Assembly (NCBI GenBank): GCA_016271365.2
Contig: CM057454.1
Span: forward strand, 460,046,501 to 460,110,500
DNA: 64,000 nt
From: Neoceratodus forsteri
Lineage: Eukaryota; Chordata; Ceratodontiformes; Ceratodontidae
Direction: 5' to 3'
The notes beneath the pieces are model-generated. The model saw only the letters and a list, made by a program, of their open reading frames with translations. It searched no databases and had not been told where the DNA came from. This document shows, piece after piece, positions 1 through 11,498 of the stretch. The translations under genes were made by a program, and so were the position numbers. Each line of letters opens with the position of its first letter. The first letter of the stretch is position 1.

Positions 1-1740
1 GCCAGAAAGGAGGGTACCTAATTGCCCACCCCCATGCTAGAAGTGGAACCAGTGAACCGGAGGAGTGGATCTCTCTACAAAGCAGTGTGCAAAAGATGGA
101 GATTAATGCCTAGGAGGTGGATAGGCAGAAAAGGGGCAAACTTCAAAAGAAGGTGAGACAGCAGGGAGAACCAGGGATAAAGGACAACCAGGGAAGGGGC
201 AGGAGTATAATAACTAAACAGTCTAGGGAGGTCAAATCATGGAAAGCCATGTGTGCCAATGCCAGGAGCCTTAGCAACAAGATGGAGGATCTGGAGGCTG
301 TCATGGTGCAGTCAGACCTGGACATTGTGGCCATCACAGAAACCTGGTGTAATGATAACCACAACTGGGAGATGGCCATACCTGGCTACAACATATTCAG
401 AAGAGACAGGGCAGGTAGGAAGGGAGGAGGAGTGGCACTTCATGTGAAAAATGACATAAGGGCCACTGAGATACAGGAGGAACAAAATGGGGAGAGATAC
501 TGTGGGTTAAGCTGGAAAGGAAAATGGGGCTAGCCATCCGCACAAGTGTAGTCTATAGACCACCAGCTCAGAAGGAAGAAACAGATAGGGAGCTGATGCT
601 AGCCATCCAAAGGATGGCAGACAAGGGTGAGGTAGTGCTGGTTGGAGACCTCAATATTCCAGATGTGGACTGGAGCATCCCAGCAGCAGCATCAACTAGG
701 AGCAGATTTATCCTGGACTCCCTTCAGGGTGCCTTCCTCAAGCAACTGGTCATGGAACCAACACGGCAGAATGCAATACTAGACCTTGTGCTCACAAACA
801 TGGACAGTGTGATGGGAGTAACAGTGGGGGAGCACCTGGGGAACAGTGGCCACCATTCATTGTGGTTTGAAATCACAGAATGAGCAGAACCAAACCATGC
901 AAAAACACGTATCCTGGATTTTAGAGGGGCAGAGTTTGGGAAAATGGGGAGATGCTTGAAAGAGGCATTAAGGAGAATGGGGCAGGAATAAGGGGTTGAG
1001 GAACAGTGAGCAGTATTTAAAACTGGGATTACAAGAGCAACAGAATTATGCATTAAGCGGGTTAGCAAGGGGAAAAGGAAGAGGAGGCCATTATGGTTTT
1101 CCAAGGAGGTAGCGGAGAAAGTGAAAGCCAAATAGATTGCATTCAGACAATACAAAAAGACACAAGCAGAAGGGGATAGAGAGAAGTACCAAGAGAAGCA
1201 AAGGGAGGCAGGGAGGTCAGTAAGGAAAGCCAAAGCTCAGACAGAAAAGCACATTGCAAAATCAGTGGGTAGAGGGGACAAAACCTTTTACAGGTACGTA
1301 AGTGAAAAAAGAAAGGCAACGGGAGGGATAGTGAGACTGAAGGGGGAGAATAGGGGCCACATGGAGGATGACAACAGTAAAGCTGACATTTTGAACAGGT
1401 ATTTCTGCTCAATCTTTACTGAGGAAGAGGAGGGTAATGGGTCAGAAGGCAGTACAAGGAGAGAGAATGGTGCAGAAATGGACACAAGTCACTTTACACG
1501 AGAAAGGGTCTTGAAGGAACTGGAAGTAATAAGAGTTGATAAAGCAATGGGGCAAGATGGGGTGCACCCCAAGGTCCTTAAAGAACTAAGAGAGGTGGTG
1601 GCTGAACCTCTGGCAATCCTGTTTAGCCGATCACTGGAAACAGGGGAGGTACCCAAAGACTGCAGGACAGCAGATGTAGTCCCATTATACAAAAGTGGGA
1701 ACAAAGAGGAAGTGGGGAACTACAGACCAGCCAGCCTGAC
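1..1740 (+). mobile_element. CR1-like LINE (family A), ORF2 endonuclease to start of RT, degenerate
   Basis: This is a fragment of a CR1-group non-LTR retrotransposon. Its ORF2 would encode an apurinic-like endonuclease followed by a reverse transcriptase. Visible motifs in order are NARSL (about 260), DIVAITETW (about 322-348), VYRPP (about 550), GDLNIPDVDW (about 643-672) and LDLVLTN (about 780). These are followed by the linker with RRPLWFSKEV and by the start of the RT domain (DGVHPKVLKEL, NYRPASLT near 1725). The frame shifts near 490-530, and stops occur at about 881, 988, 1007 and 1132, so it is not functional. From about 362 it runs parallel to the copy at 46508-47880 with high identity. 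It ends abruptly in the RT domain at about 1740, where unrelated LINE sequence begins. Loss of the 3' end is atypical, because LINE copies usually lose their 5' end. Confidence 0.9.
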
Positions 1741-1755
1741 CTTTCTTTACCAATA
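117..1755 (+). pseudogene. CR1 ORF2 pseudogene (endonuclease/RT start)
   Basis: This is the coding remnant inside the CR1-A fragment. The first segment (117-533) carries the N-terminal part of the endonuclease. A frameshift moves the reading to the frame of 524-883, which holds the catalytic GDxNxPxVDW block, and the third piece (1265-1756) resumes downstream of in-frame stops. The family protein would be about 900 residues, and roughly the first 450 are represented here. Start choice is uncertain, because the ATG at 117 may only be an internal methionine. Many A/G-rich codons (K, E, R) are typical of this family's linker region. I infer no function for this copy. Confidence 0.85.
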
Positions 1756-1989
1756 GAAACTATGGCAGGATATGTATAAAGTAATCCAAAGTAATGATAT
1801 GCACTCATTCTGGAAATGAATGGCTAAAGGAGCAAAAGATTATAAGCCACCCTTGTCCATATATGTCCCAAAAGAAATTTGGATAAAGCACTTTAAATTA
1901 ATATTCACTAGAATGGAACTAGAAGATGCTGATAGTCACTAATAAATAATTTAAAGTCAACTGTAAATAAAAACATCATATTCTCTGAA

Positions 1990-3960
1990 GTAGAAGTCAG
2001 CATGGCAATCTTAAAACTTAAAAACAATAAAGCAGTGGGTGAAGATGGAATACCATCAGAAATATACAAAGAATACCTGGAATTCTGGACACCCTTGTTA
2101 ACTTATTATTTCAATCTGTATTAAATTCAAGTACATCCCATCTGCATGGGTAAACAATATTATAATTCCATTGCACAAAAAAAGGGTCATTTTATGACCC
2201 TTTTAATTTTCAACCAATCAGCCTGCTGAATATATTTTCTAAAATATATGCAAGGCTTCTCTTAGATAGGTTGACAAATTGGGTGGAGAAAAATACCATC
2301 CTTTCCCCCTCACAGGCTGGTTTCAGACAAGGGTTTTCTACCATAGATAATGTATTTGCATTTGCACATTTAATAGAGAAATATGTTCACTGGAGAAAAA
2401 TGAAATTATATGCTTTATTTGTAGATTTCTCATCTGCTTTTGAATCTATAAATAGACAAAAACTGTGGACAGTATTGTTAAAATTAAAGATTGATAACTC
2501 TCTACTGACCATGATTTGTCTCCTTCATCATGGAACCACATCCTTCGTAAGATATGATAATAAAGAGAATACAACAGAATATGTTAAGACACACAGAGGT
2601 GTCAAGCAGGGATGCCTGTTGGCTCCATTATTGTTTAATATCTATATCATGAGCTTCTGCACTTTGACAAGGAAGTTAAATTGGATTCCCCAAAAACTGA
2701 TAATATACTCCTTCATACATTAGCTTACGCTGATGACATTGTTTTGTTTTCCTTGTCAAACAGTGGTCTGCAAAAGAAAATAGATATTTTTCAAAGGAAG
2801 TGTGAGCATCTGGAATTATCCATAAATTTAAATAAAACAAAAATTATGATATTTAGCACTCAAAGAAAACAATATTTGCAACCTAAATTTTTATTAGGGG
2901 AAAGTGAAATTTAAAAAGGGTGAATAACTATCAATATTTAGGGGTAAAATTTACAAATTCAGCTAATTGGGTTTCCCATCAAAGGGTTCAAAACCTAAAG
3001 GCAAAAATTAATGCAAGAGCATTGCTGAAATTTAATCTAAAATATGGGGGAAATTCCATCATCCCTGCTCTGAAGGCTAAAGAAGCCAAAATAAATCCTG
3101 TTATAACATATGGAGCTGAAGTCTGGGGATACCAAATAACAAAGGAGCCTGACAAAGTCCTTTCTTATTACTATAAGGCACTATTGGGTGTTCCCAGCTC
3201 ATCTGCAAATGCAGTGGTCAGATCTGAGCTGGAAAGAATCCCAATAGACACAATGATTGAACTAGGTCTACTCTCCTATTGACTGAGGATGATAAATAAT
3301 AAATTTAATAATCTCCCCCATGCATGTCTAAAAGAAAAAAAATAATGGTCTAGAGAAGATTATAAATCAAAGTGGTTAACAGCCATGGAAAAGTATCTTA
3401 TGAAAGTAAATATGATTCAGTTATGGAATGATTACAAAAGAAAGATTGACATTTCATTGCAATTTAGAACTTTATTGAAGGAAAAACTATTTGAAAATAC
3501 GAGGAGTTTAGACATGAGCAAAATAAAAGAACAAAAGTGGTCAGAATGGTTTAAACTTAATATAATGGAGCATTGCTTGGAGGATTACTTAACTCTACCT
3601 GTTACATCAAGTGAAAGGAAATGAATCACCTGGGCACGTTTTGAATTAATAACATCCAAATATGTATATTACAATAATAGTGTAGTATCAAAAGATATCT
3701 TAAGTAAAATGAGCCAACAATGTAGATGTAATAAAGGACATCAAGAATCACTTGCACATATAATTAATATATGTCCACTATACAGTAAACCTAGGAATAG
3801 CTTTCTTTTGACTTTTCTAAAAATGTATGCAAATAGTAGTTATGATATGGTGTTTATACTCCTTCACCCAAAATATCAGGAGGATGCCATTATGACATCT
3901 AAATGTATCTCCTCAGTTATCAAAATAAAGAAAAGATATTATAGATCACAGAAAAAATAA
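1990..3960 (+). pseudogene. RT pseudogene of the second LINE
   Basis: Coding segments lie at 2271-2723, 2681-2914, 2920-3282, 3385-3624 and 3709-3960, separated by frameshifts or single stops. Read together they give a continuous RT palm, thumb and C-terminal zinc-knuckle-like domain. The YADD residues at 2725-2736 are retained, so the palm active site survived even though the frame did not. The low number of breaks in the last 1.3 kb suggests a moderately old insertion. No endonuclease domain is present because the copy is 5' truncated. Confidence 0.75.
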
Positions 3961-4153
3961 GCCAGTTTAGCCATTTGATCTATTTTCCTTGCTATTTGAT
4001 GAGTATTGAATGCATTTTTTCTTATTTCCTCTTGTGTTGGCTGTAAGCACTAAATGCATCTTGTTATAGAATTTCCAAATATTCAGTGGTAGATTATGTG
4101 TGTATTAGAAATGAAAGTTCCCTTGCTGATGTTTTGAAACAAAAAGTGAATAT

Positions 4154-4455
4154 AATTAAGCAATAAGGCATGTCCAAGGGTTATGTTAATGGTCTTTTAA
4201 TCACCTTCTAGGGGTGTACTGTGGCACGAGGTGTAGCTGAGTGCCACATGCCCCTAGAGGGTGATTAACTGACCATTAACATAATCTCTGGGACAGCCAT
4301 ATTGCTATTATAATAAAAATGTTTTTAAACAGTGTTAAACCTTGTTCAGCATATGGCTAAGCTCTACATGTATGTTAATAAAAGATTAACATAAGGCTGT
4401 TAGAATGTTTGCAGCCAATCAAAAAGCTCCATTTCTCAGACCCTTTTTATAATGT
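4154..4455. mobile_element. Fold-back MITE, long form (copy a)
   Basis: The left end starts AATTAAGCAATAAGGCATG. It is followed by an arm TTATGTTAATGG..TTTTAATCACC, a 40-60-bp loop, the complementary arm GGTGATTAA..CCATTAACATAA, and the right end ATTGCTATTATAA near 4314. A further module of about 140 bp (4315-4455; AGCCAATCAAAAAGCTCC, TTTTTATAATG) belongs to the long form, because the same module appears in reverse at 21776-21905 and in part at 29690-29735. It has no coding capacity. It sits inside the 3' region of the LINE. Confidence 0.8.
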
Positions 4456-6397
4456 GTAATAATATTCCACTCTCCAAATGGTTTATATTTATATTTTTTA
4501 TAAATTATGTCCGGTGTTCCTATAGGTATATTTATGTTTTTATATATTGGGTGGGATATTCAGAATTGCACCAGAGGCAGGCTCAGTAGTGGTGCAGCAC
4601 AAGTATACTGCGCCAGTGTGCACTGAACGTGATATTCAAATGTTGCACATGATGGCAAGTGCCAGTGCAACATGGCTGAATATCGCAGGGATGCACCATA
4701 GCGCAACCAGGACTGTGCCAGGGAGCAAACCAGCAAGTGCCATAGCACAACCAGGGCTGCGCAAGGGGCAGAGGTGCATGGACCAGGACACAGGACACTG
4801 GTCACAGCAGGGAGCATGCCACCAGAGCAGGATAGACCACCACCAGGGTGCAGAGGATGCCAGGAGGGAGGCATGGCAGGCACATGACTGCAGGCTCCTG
4901 ACCATGTGCACCACAGTGGTGCACAGAGGCAGTGTGGCACCAATGTCCACTGGCAAACAGCCACTGGCAACACCCATAGGAAGGCACATACATGCCACCT
5001 GGACCACAGCTGGCAACACACATGCCAACAGCACACAACACACACACACCACACAACATGAACAGAGTGCACATGTGTGCCCCACGGCACACCCACCAGC
5101 CACTGGGCACAGACCACCAGGCACAATCCCCAGTCAACCCCAGATGTACCACTCAGCCACCATGCACACCACTGCAGCAGAGCTCCACACGCCAGCTGCA
5201 AAGCAGACACAGACATAGATGGTTATCAAAAGAAAAGTGTATTAAAACCATGCAAGATAAAACTATGTACAGAACAACAAACAACAGGTACAGGGAGCAA
5301 GGAATGGGGAGGCCACAAACAAAATGGTAGACCAGGGAAAGGAGGTAGGGGGACAGGGGACATGGCTGGGTAAGGGTACAAGGGAGGGAGGACAGGGAAG
5401 GGAAGGGGGTGCAGACCAATGGGCCATATGGGTGTCCATGCCCTACTGGTGTCTGGTGCGCTGTCTTCTCTTCGGCCTGCACAGGGCCTGCTGTATCAGT
5501 CACACCACCTGGAGCATGGCTGTGGTGACTCGCAGGATCCACCACAGGAGCCTGGTGTTAACATCATCCTGTTGGACCCCTAGAACAAAGGAGGGGACAT
5601 AGTATGAGTGCATGTCCATACGAACGTAGCCCACCCACCATGTGCAGTGGACAGTGGTGACATGTGCCCCTGAGACAGCACACAGCCCCCCATAGCATGT
5701 GTGCCCACACAAGCCACCATCCCAACAATCTACAGCCATGCAGAGCAGTGCACACCAACACCACCCACATGCCGCACACCACAACCATGGCAGCCAGGCA
5801 ACAGAGCTAAGTGGCACTGATGGCAGTGGCACAGCTGGAACCCTGGTGCACCCACAGGCCACTTGTAACAGCCACAGACATGTGCGATAGCCAAGGCATG
5901 GTGCAATGGACACCGCCGGTGGTGCACAGCTGGAATGGCCATGTGCACAAGGTGCTGTAGCCCACCACCTCCCTGCACAACATCAAACCCTGACAGAGTG
6001 TCTACCTGCTTGCTGTGGCACAACCTGTGCCTGTCCAGTGGCACCGCCCATGCAGCCTGCACCATGTGCCTGTGCCCCTGCATTGACCTGCCCTCACCCA
6101 CCTGCAGCGCCAGCCAGCCGTGCACATCTTCTATCCTCAGGGCCTAGTAGGGAGACATTGAGAAGGACACATAAGTACCTGGCAACACCCCATGCACCCC
6201 CCAGCACAGCATGCCCCCTGGCCCTGCGCAGTGGTGGTGCAGTGGCACAGCACACCCATGGTGCGCTGCCACAGCCAAACAGAGCACACAGCCACAGCCC
6301 CCCCTGCAGCATGGTCTGACACCCTGCTGGACCCCACAGAACACTGGAATGGCACAGACATGGGTGTAGTGCACTCATCTGGTCGTGGCACGGCGCC

Positions 6398-6646
6398 CCT
6401 CCAGACGCGTGCCAGCAGTGCCCATAGCCTGCCAGTGTCCCTCCTCCACAGGTCTATGTAGCTGTGGTGGCACTGCTCACCACTGTGCTGCACCCCAGTG
6501 GCCTCCTCCAGCCCCCTCAGCCACCTCCTGCCACATCTATGTTCGTGGCCGATCCAGGGGCACCTGGCAATACAGACAGCCCACATGTGGCTCTACCAGG
6601 GCCACAAGGTTCACCAGTTCTACCTGGGACCAGTTGGGTGCCCTTC
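6398..6646 (-). pseudogene. Myb/SANT-like domain of the Harbinger element (decayed)
   Basis: On the minus strand, RAPNWSQVELVNLVALVEPH begins near 6646. After a stop and a frameshift it is followed by MWQEVAEG and then GEQCHHSYIDLWRRDTGRL in the frame around 6440-6480. The order of a tryptophan/valine helix, the EVA helix and the QC...DLxRR helix matches the trihelix or Myb/SANT DNA-binding proteins encoded beside Harbinger transposases. Those proteins bring the transposase to the element ends. The frame is broken by at least one stop (near 6538) and one shift, so it is not functional. Low-complexity flanks made it easy to miss. The assignment is by motif order only, and a chance match is possible but unlikely. 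Confidence 0.6.
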
Positions 6647-7265
6647 CTGTGCTACAGTGCGGCATGCTCGTTTCTACAATTGCACAACCAAAAATGGTGC
6701 CCAGTAGTGCACGAGCCACACATGCTGTGGGTGCGTGACTCATTTGGTGATGCGCTGCTGTTTCCAATCACGCATCCACAGTGCTGCACAATACAGCTGG
6801 GGCAGCACTGGCATGTGCCACGGGGCACCTGGAGGGTCAAAGGGCACTCGTGAGGTCATAGGTCGGCACGCGCACCGTGCGTGACAGTGCGATGAGGCAC
6901 GCCATGCTTGGTGCACAGGAGGGGCATGTGGGCCCCACGGTCCATGGGCCAATCATGCACGGGGGGCCATAGGGCATATAGCATATGAGTGCCACAAGCC
7001 CAATAGTGGCAGAGTGCTGTACCATGCATAGCGCAGTGTGCGTAGGATGTGCCACTGATGTACGCGATGGCAGTGTGTGCATGCGCACTGCTGGGCCTAC
7101 TGCTCACATCATACAGTTGCGACATGGCTTGTGCATGCACAACACTAATGCACAACTTCACAATATTCAGCCGGAATATGCAGATGGGCTGATCAACATA
7201 TCCGCAGCGCATCGGAGGCATTTGCATCTCATTACAGTTGCGCATCTCCTCATTTGCATGTGATG

Positions 7266-7330
7266 CACTATAAATGCACCACAGGACTGCACAGGCACCA
7301 GACCAGTATTGCATCCTTCAGAGGTAAGCC
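7266..7330 (+). promoter_or_regulatory. TATA-box promoter with 5' splice-like site inside the Harbinger element
   Basis: A TATAAAT box (7269-7275) is followed about 25-30 bases later by a plausible start region. A perfect donor-like CAGAG/GTAAGCC lies at about 7318-7328. The sequence faces the right end, opposite to the Myb domain. It could be the promoter of the lost transposase gene, which would make the two genes divergent. Prediction only. Confidence 0.4.
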
Positions 7331-7840
7331 ACCAGGCTGTGGGCCTGTCAGGGCAGTGGATTGGGAGGGTGTTGTGTGTTGCAGCCATCACTGACCACAT
7401 GTTCATACCCGCACTGCACAGCTCACAAAGTTGCCTCAGAATTGCCCTGTTCAGGCGGTACCGGCCCACAATCTTGATGTCACTGTACTGTTCAAAGGTG
7501 GTGTGGGCATGGTGCCACCTGTTCCGGGCATAACGCCGACACCTTCCACGGCCTCACCGCTCTGCCTCCTGCCTCCTCACACCCCTCATTACTGCCTCCA
7601 CCTGGAAGATGGCACTGGCTATGGCCTGGGATGGCCTTCCCTCCGGGCAGCTGTCTCCCCAGGCACCCCTGGCTGTGTACTGCTGCATGTGCCCTTGTGC
7701 TGGGTGCATACCTGTGTTGGGGGTCCCTGCTGGCAACCTGTTGGCTGTGGCCTCTGCCTCCCAACTGTCCTGGTACTTTCACTTCCATGCCTATGACCAG
7801 GCTCGCAGGCTCACGCTGCAACTGCTGCCCCCACTGCTGT

Positions 7841-7841
<1 letters not shown>

Positions 7842-7894
<53 letters not shown>

Positions 7895-7912
7895 CACACA
7901 CAGACACACGCT
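7842..7912 (+). repeat. (CA)n microsatellite with a (CT)n patch nearby
   Basis: About 70 bases of CA repeats with few interruptions. A CT-rich tract lies at 8010-8043. Both are inside the Harbinger-like element. Confidence 0.95.
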
Positions 7913-8499
7913 CATGCATGCAGGCACACTCAGGGTCACATGCCCTGTCCCACACTCTGTAGCACTTCCTGCCTCTGTCTTGCACCCCTCCTGCTGTCCT
8001 GCCTGGCCAATGTCTCTCTCTCTTCTCTCTCTCTCTCTCCTTCTCCCCTGTGGTGCAAGCCTCCATCCCTTGCTTGCTCCCTCTTTTTATGGGCTCAAGT
8101 TTGCTCCATACATGTCCCTGTTGCTCCACGCTTGCCCTGTCGGCTTGCTGTTGAATATCGCACTGCGCCGCTTATTCATGACTGCACCCCCTGTACTTGC
8201 GCATGCTTTCATTAGGCTTGCACATTGGTGCACTGCGATTTGTGCTGCGCATTGGCTCCCACTGAATATCGCTCTTTGGCGCAATTCTGCACTTGAGCAG
8301 GTGCATCTCAGTTGCGCAATGCACAACTGCTTTGAATATCCCACCCATTGTGTAATAAGGATGATTTTAAATTGTTCCTATAGGTATATTTATGTTTTTA
8401 TATATTGTGTAATAAGGATGATTTTAAATTGTCATGACTTTGTCTGAGAACATCAGCAAAGTTGATCAATAAAATTTAAATTGAAAATTGAATTGAATG

Positions 8500-10385
8500 G
8501 GGTATGCAGAGCTAGCTGAAGTCCAGGAGAAGTCTTAGTCAATGGATGAGCTAGTCCAGGTTGGTGGGAGGAGATTGTTGGGTTCAGCAGCTTCCGATAG
8601 TCTAAGTCAGCAGGATAAAATACTTCAAGTTGGCATCTCCAGTTGGTCTGGGTCAGCGTCTCCAATTTGTCAAGGTCGTCAGCTTGGGGTCAGCAAAATG
8701 GGCCAAGTTGTCAGGTCAAGTCAGCAAATCCAGCAAATTCAAACATCTTCAAGGAAAGGAAAAACATTCCTGCTTCCATGCATTTTTGTATTGCCAGAAA
8801 CCATTCTAGCAGGTGAGCTGATTAGCTGCTGTCTCATAGCCCCCTTTGGCTGCAACACCTGTGTTCCAATTGACTCCCTATGCCTCCTTCTCATTGGTGG
8901 AAATTCCCCTGCTTGAAACTGGTCATCTTTCATTCTTTTCAAGATCTCCAATTGGCTGCCTCCTGATCCTGACTGTCTGCCTTTGCTCCAAGATGTGCAC
9001 AGCAATTTTTCAAAGTATGCCCAGAGCTTAAGAGGAAGATGTCAGCAGTACTTGTCTTGTGCTGCAGAGGGGTTGTGTATTGCGGCCAGACTGCCAAAGT
9101 CATGAGGAGGAAGTTGGCGCTACATTTCCTGTACTGCTCAGCAGGTGAGGGGGGTTGCACAATTCCCCCTGAATAAGGTCAACATCATGTCTCTTGTGCT
9201 GCACGGGGAGCAGAAGGAGGAATATGTAATTTAGCTTAGGGAGGCTGTGTCAGATGGTGCTCAGCTACAGAGGAAGGCAGGACTGGGGATGCTGAAGTAG
9301 GTGGTATAGCACTCATACAGCAGTATGCATGCTGCAGATAGGGAAAGCCAGAAGGGTTTCTGAGCCTCCTCTGGAATGTCCCTGCCCCTCATCAGGGAGG
9401 TGAGCCTCACCAGTTGAGATCCGCTAGCATAGAATACTCTGGTTTCATGCTTACTGTTATTATGTAGGTACTTTCCTGATAGCAGAAAAAATACGATTTA
9501 AAGCTCCCTGAAAATTTGCACTCTCCTCAAATCACTGCCCATGGTAGTCCACTCTGTCACCTTTTTTGGCCAGAAAGACTGCACCACAGCAAGGCTTCTT
9601 GCTGCCATGAGTCACACCTTCTATCACATGTGGCTGCCTTCTGTTTGGTCTGTATCACACCTTTACCTTAAAAACATTGACTATATACAGTTCTTTACTT
9701 GTTTAGATTAACAAGTGAAATGCATATGGTAAGACTGGCCGTTTAGTCCGTGGCCAGATTACATTGTTGGTACTGAACATGTGGTAATGCAACAGACTTT
9801 ATGGATGGACAGATTCTGCTTCCCAGATTGGCTTTGTGCGGCAGCATTCCAGACTTTTGGATATAGCTTGTAACATTCAATTTTAGTGCTGTTGGCCATA
9901 TTTGCTGTCATGCTCTTAAATCTTTTCTCCTCTATTTCTAATGTACAACTTCTAAACCTAGAGACTGCACCTTCTGAATTCAGCTCCATACTACATTTTA
10001 TTTCTGTCTGTTTTGCCAGTCTGTCCTTCCATGTAGCTGCAGATTCTGCCAGAGCCTGCAACTCCTTTTCTCTCCTTCTCTCACTTTCTGTTTTCTAACT
10101 CAAGATGTTTACTTGAAACAGATATATATATATATATATATATCTGGACCCCTACACCTGCATGACTCTCCCACAAGCTCTAGTAAAAAGCTTTATCGCT
10201 AGGCAGATGTGTATATTTTAGCCAATAAAATATCTCTAAATGTCTTTAGCCAAGAAAGAACAGGAATTTATGATCTGTCTTGTTACTATGGTAGATGAGT
10301 TTCAGAAGACATTTCTATGAGACTTTTCCATCTGAAAGCTGTGAATTCATTAGTTTAAAATGAAACCTTTAACTTTTTTCTCTTA
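8500..10385. other. Stretch without recognisable gene
   Basis: I recognise nothing between the LINE tail and the hAT-like MITE. A minus-strand ORF at 9759-10061 (100 codons, KxR-rich at its N-terminal side, then EIEEKRFKS) could be a remnant of a retroelement or coiled-coil protein, but I cannot name it. A (TA)n tract lies at 10122-10143. Confidence 0.4.
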
Positions 10386-10393
10386 CGCTGAAG

Positions 10394-10701
10394 CATACCT
10401 CTCAGCTGTCCCTGATCTTCAGGGACATCCCTGCTTTTGCCTCAAAATTTTCCTCTGTCCCTCGTAAAATGTTTGTTTTTGTGACATAACGGTAAGGATT
10501 AAAAGCACAAAAGAATGTCAAACCTTAAAGGTACAGACTTGTTCATCTTCGTAAAATACATCTTATCACAAATCCTTTGATTATATCAGCTTTCCAAGTG
10601 AATAGTACCAATATTTATGATGTGTCCCTGATTTGGGGTCTTTGTCCCTGATTTTTTCAAGCCTTGTCCCTGATTCATGAAGCAAGAGGTTGAGAGGTAT
10701 G
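10394..10701. mobile_element. hAT-like MITE, 308 bp, 8-bp TSD
   Basis: The terminal inverted repeats are CATACCTCTCA at 10394 and TGAGAGGTATG ending at 10701. They are flanked by CGCTGAAG (10386-10393) and CGTTGAAG (10702-10709), an 8-bp duplication with one difference. Eight bases is the hAT-superfamily size. The interior repeats TGTCCCTGATTT and its variants several times, a subterminal repeat pattern. It is non-coding. Confidence 0.75.
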
Positions 10702-11498
10702 CGTTGAAGTCTTGGTATGATGTGATCCAAGTGCTTAGCATCAGAGCAAGAATTGTGGTACTTCTGGAAATGTAAACCTAGGGGGCTACCTATTATGCAA
10801 TGGTGGATAGAGTGAGCACGCTCATGGATTTAGTTTCTTAGTTGTATGGTACAACCAATGTATGCTACAAACATCTGTGTATGAAAAAAAGGACTCGGAA
10901 ACGAGAGATTTCTATAAGATTCAAAGGACTATTATAGTAATGAATTGTTTAGGTGTGTCAAACCCAAAGGTCATTTACAAAACAAGCAAATTAGTATCCT
11001 TTGGGAGATGTAGATGTAAGGATTTCAGCTGATATTCCAGCAACACAAGCAATTAACCATCCCATGATAAAAGCTCATCCAGTAGCCCGTCACATCATTC
11101 TGTGTCTTTTTTAGGTTATACTCAACAACAAACCCCCACCAAAAAAATACTCCAGTACTGGAGACATCAAATAAGAAGTTAGGCAGTGGGAAACAAAGCA
11201 GTGACAAAGGACCAGGGTAACAGAGATATAGTCTACATCAGTCCAAAGTTGCTATCTTCCTGAAAATAAATTAGGTTGCCAATATTTCTTCCTTTACATT
11301 GATGGAAGAATAAGAAAAAGTGCAGCAGTAGCAGTTGCTTCAGCAAGTTATCTCCCTAGATTCTCTGGACATACTTGGAGACATAAATCTCTGAGACGGC
11401 CTATGCTGTAGGAAATCTCCTGAAAATCTATTTACAAACCTCCAGAGATTTTGGAAAATAACTTGCCAAATTAGCTGCTACTACTATACTTAACAGGG

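Larger units (their letters stand above)
4549..8346. mobile_element. Harbinger-like DNA transposon, 3.8 kb, TIR and 3-bp TSD
   Basis: The element starts GGGTGGGATATTCA (4549) and ends with the exact complement TGAATATCCCACCC (8333-8346). It is flanked by ATT at 4546-4548 and 8347-8349, a 3-bp target duplication. Three-base duplications and a separate Myb/SANT gene are hallmarks of PIF/Harbinger. The subterminal regions repeat the TIR core GATATTCA or TGAATATC in both orientations (about 4630, 4673, 8151, 8260), possible transposase-binding sites. The interior is GC-rich, with CA-rich low-complexity stretches. It carries a decayed Myb/SANT domain on the minus strand (6398-6646) and a TATA-type promoter facing right (7269). 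I see no DDE transposase, so this is probably a non-autonomous or heavily decayed copy. Confidence 0.75.
4483..8440 (+). repeat. 57-bp tandem unit flanking the Harbinger-like insertion
   Basis: A unit of about 57 bp containing CCTATAGGTATATTTATG and a TTTTATATATT end is seen at about 4515-4548, 8350-8406 and, partly, 8407-8435. The Harbinger-like transposon (4549-8346) lies between the first and second copies. The flanking repeats are therefore part of the older LINE 3' region and not part of the transposon. Confidence 0.65.
1741..8500 (+). mobile_element. Second LINE (Vingi/I-group-like), RT to 3' tail, split by two insertions
   Basis: This non-LTR element is AT-rich and not CR1-like. RT blocks are clear: LKNNKAVGEDGIPSE (about 2010), LHKK (2172), QAGFRQGFSTIDN (about 2312), LFVDFSSAFESI (about 2415), GVKQGCLLAPLLFNIYI (about 2596) and the YADD catalytic box at 2725-2736. 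After a thumb-like region (YLGVKF, VITYGAEVWG) the C-terminus has a cysteine/histidine motif (CRCNKGHQESLAHIINICP, about 3719-3774). A body of this kind with a C-terminal CxC...H...C suggests Vingi or another I-superfamily clade; RTE is the alternative. The 3' region after 3960 is interrupted by a fold-back element (4154-4455) and a Harbinger-like transposon (4549-8346). It resumes in a 57-bp tandem repeat and ends in an AATTGAATTGAA-type tail near 8500. The join to CR1-A at 1740 is its 5' truncation point. Confidence 0.75.

Noticed and set aside
4547..5218. 223-codon ORF on + and overlapping long ORFs on - (4560-5216, 4636-5124)
   Set aside because: They are made of His/Thr/Cys/Trp-rich low-complexity translations of CA-rich DNA inside the Harbinger-like element; no domain, and all frames are open for the same reason.
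7631..8215. 194-codon ORF containing a Thr-His run
   Set aside because: The run comes from the (CA)n microsatellite; flanking residues show no conservation signal.
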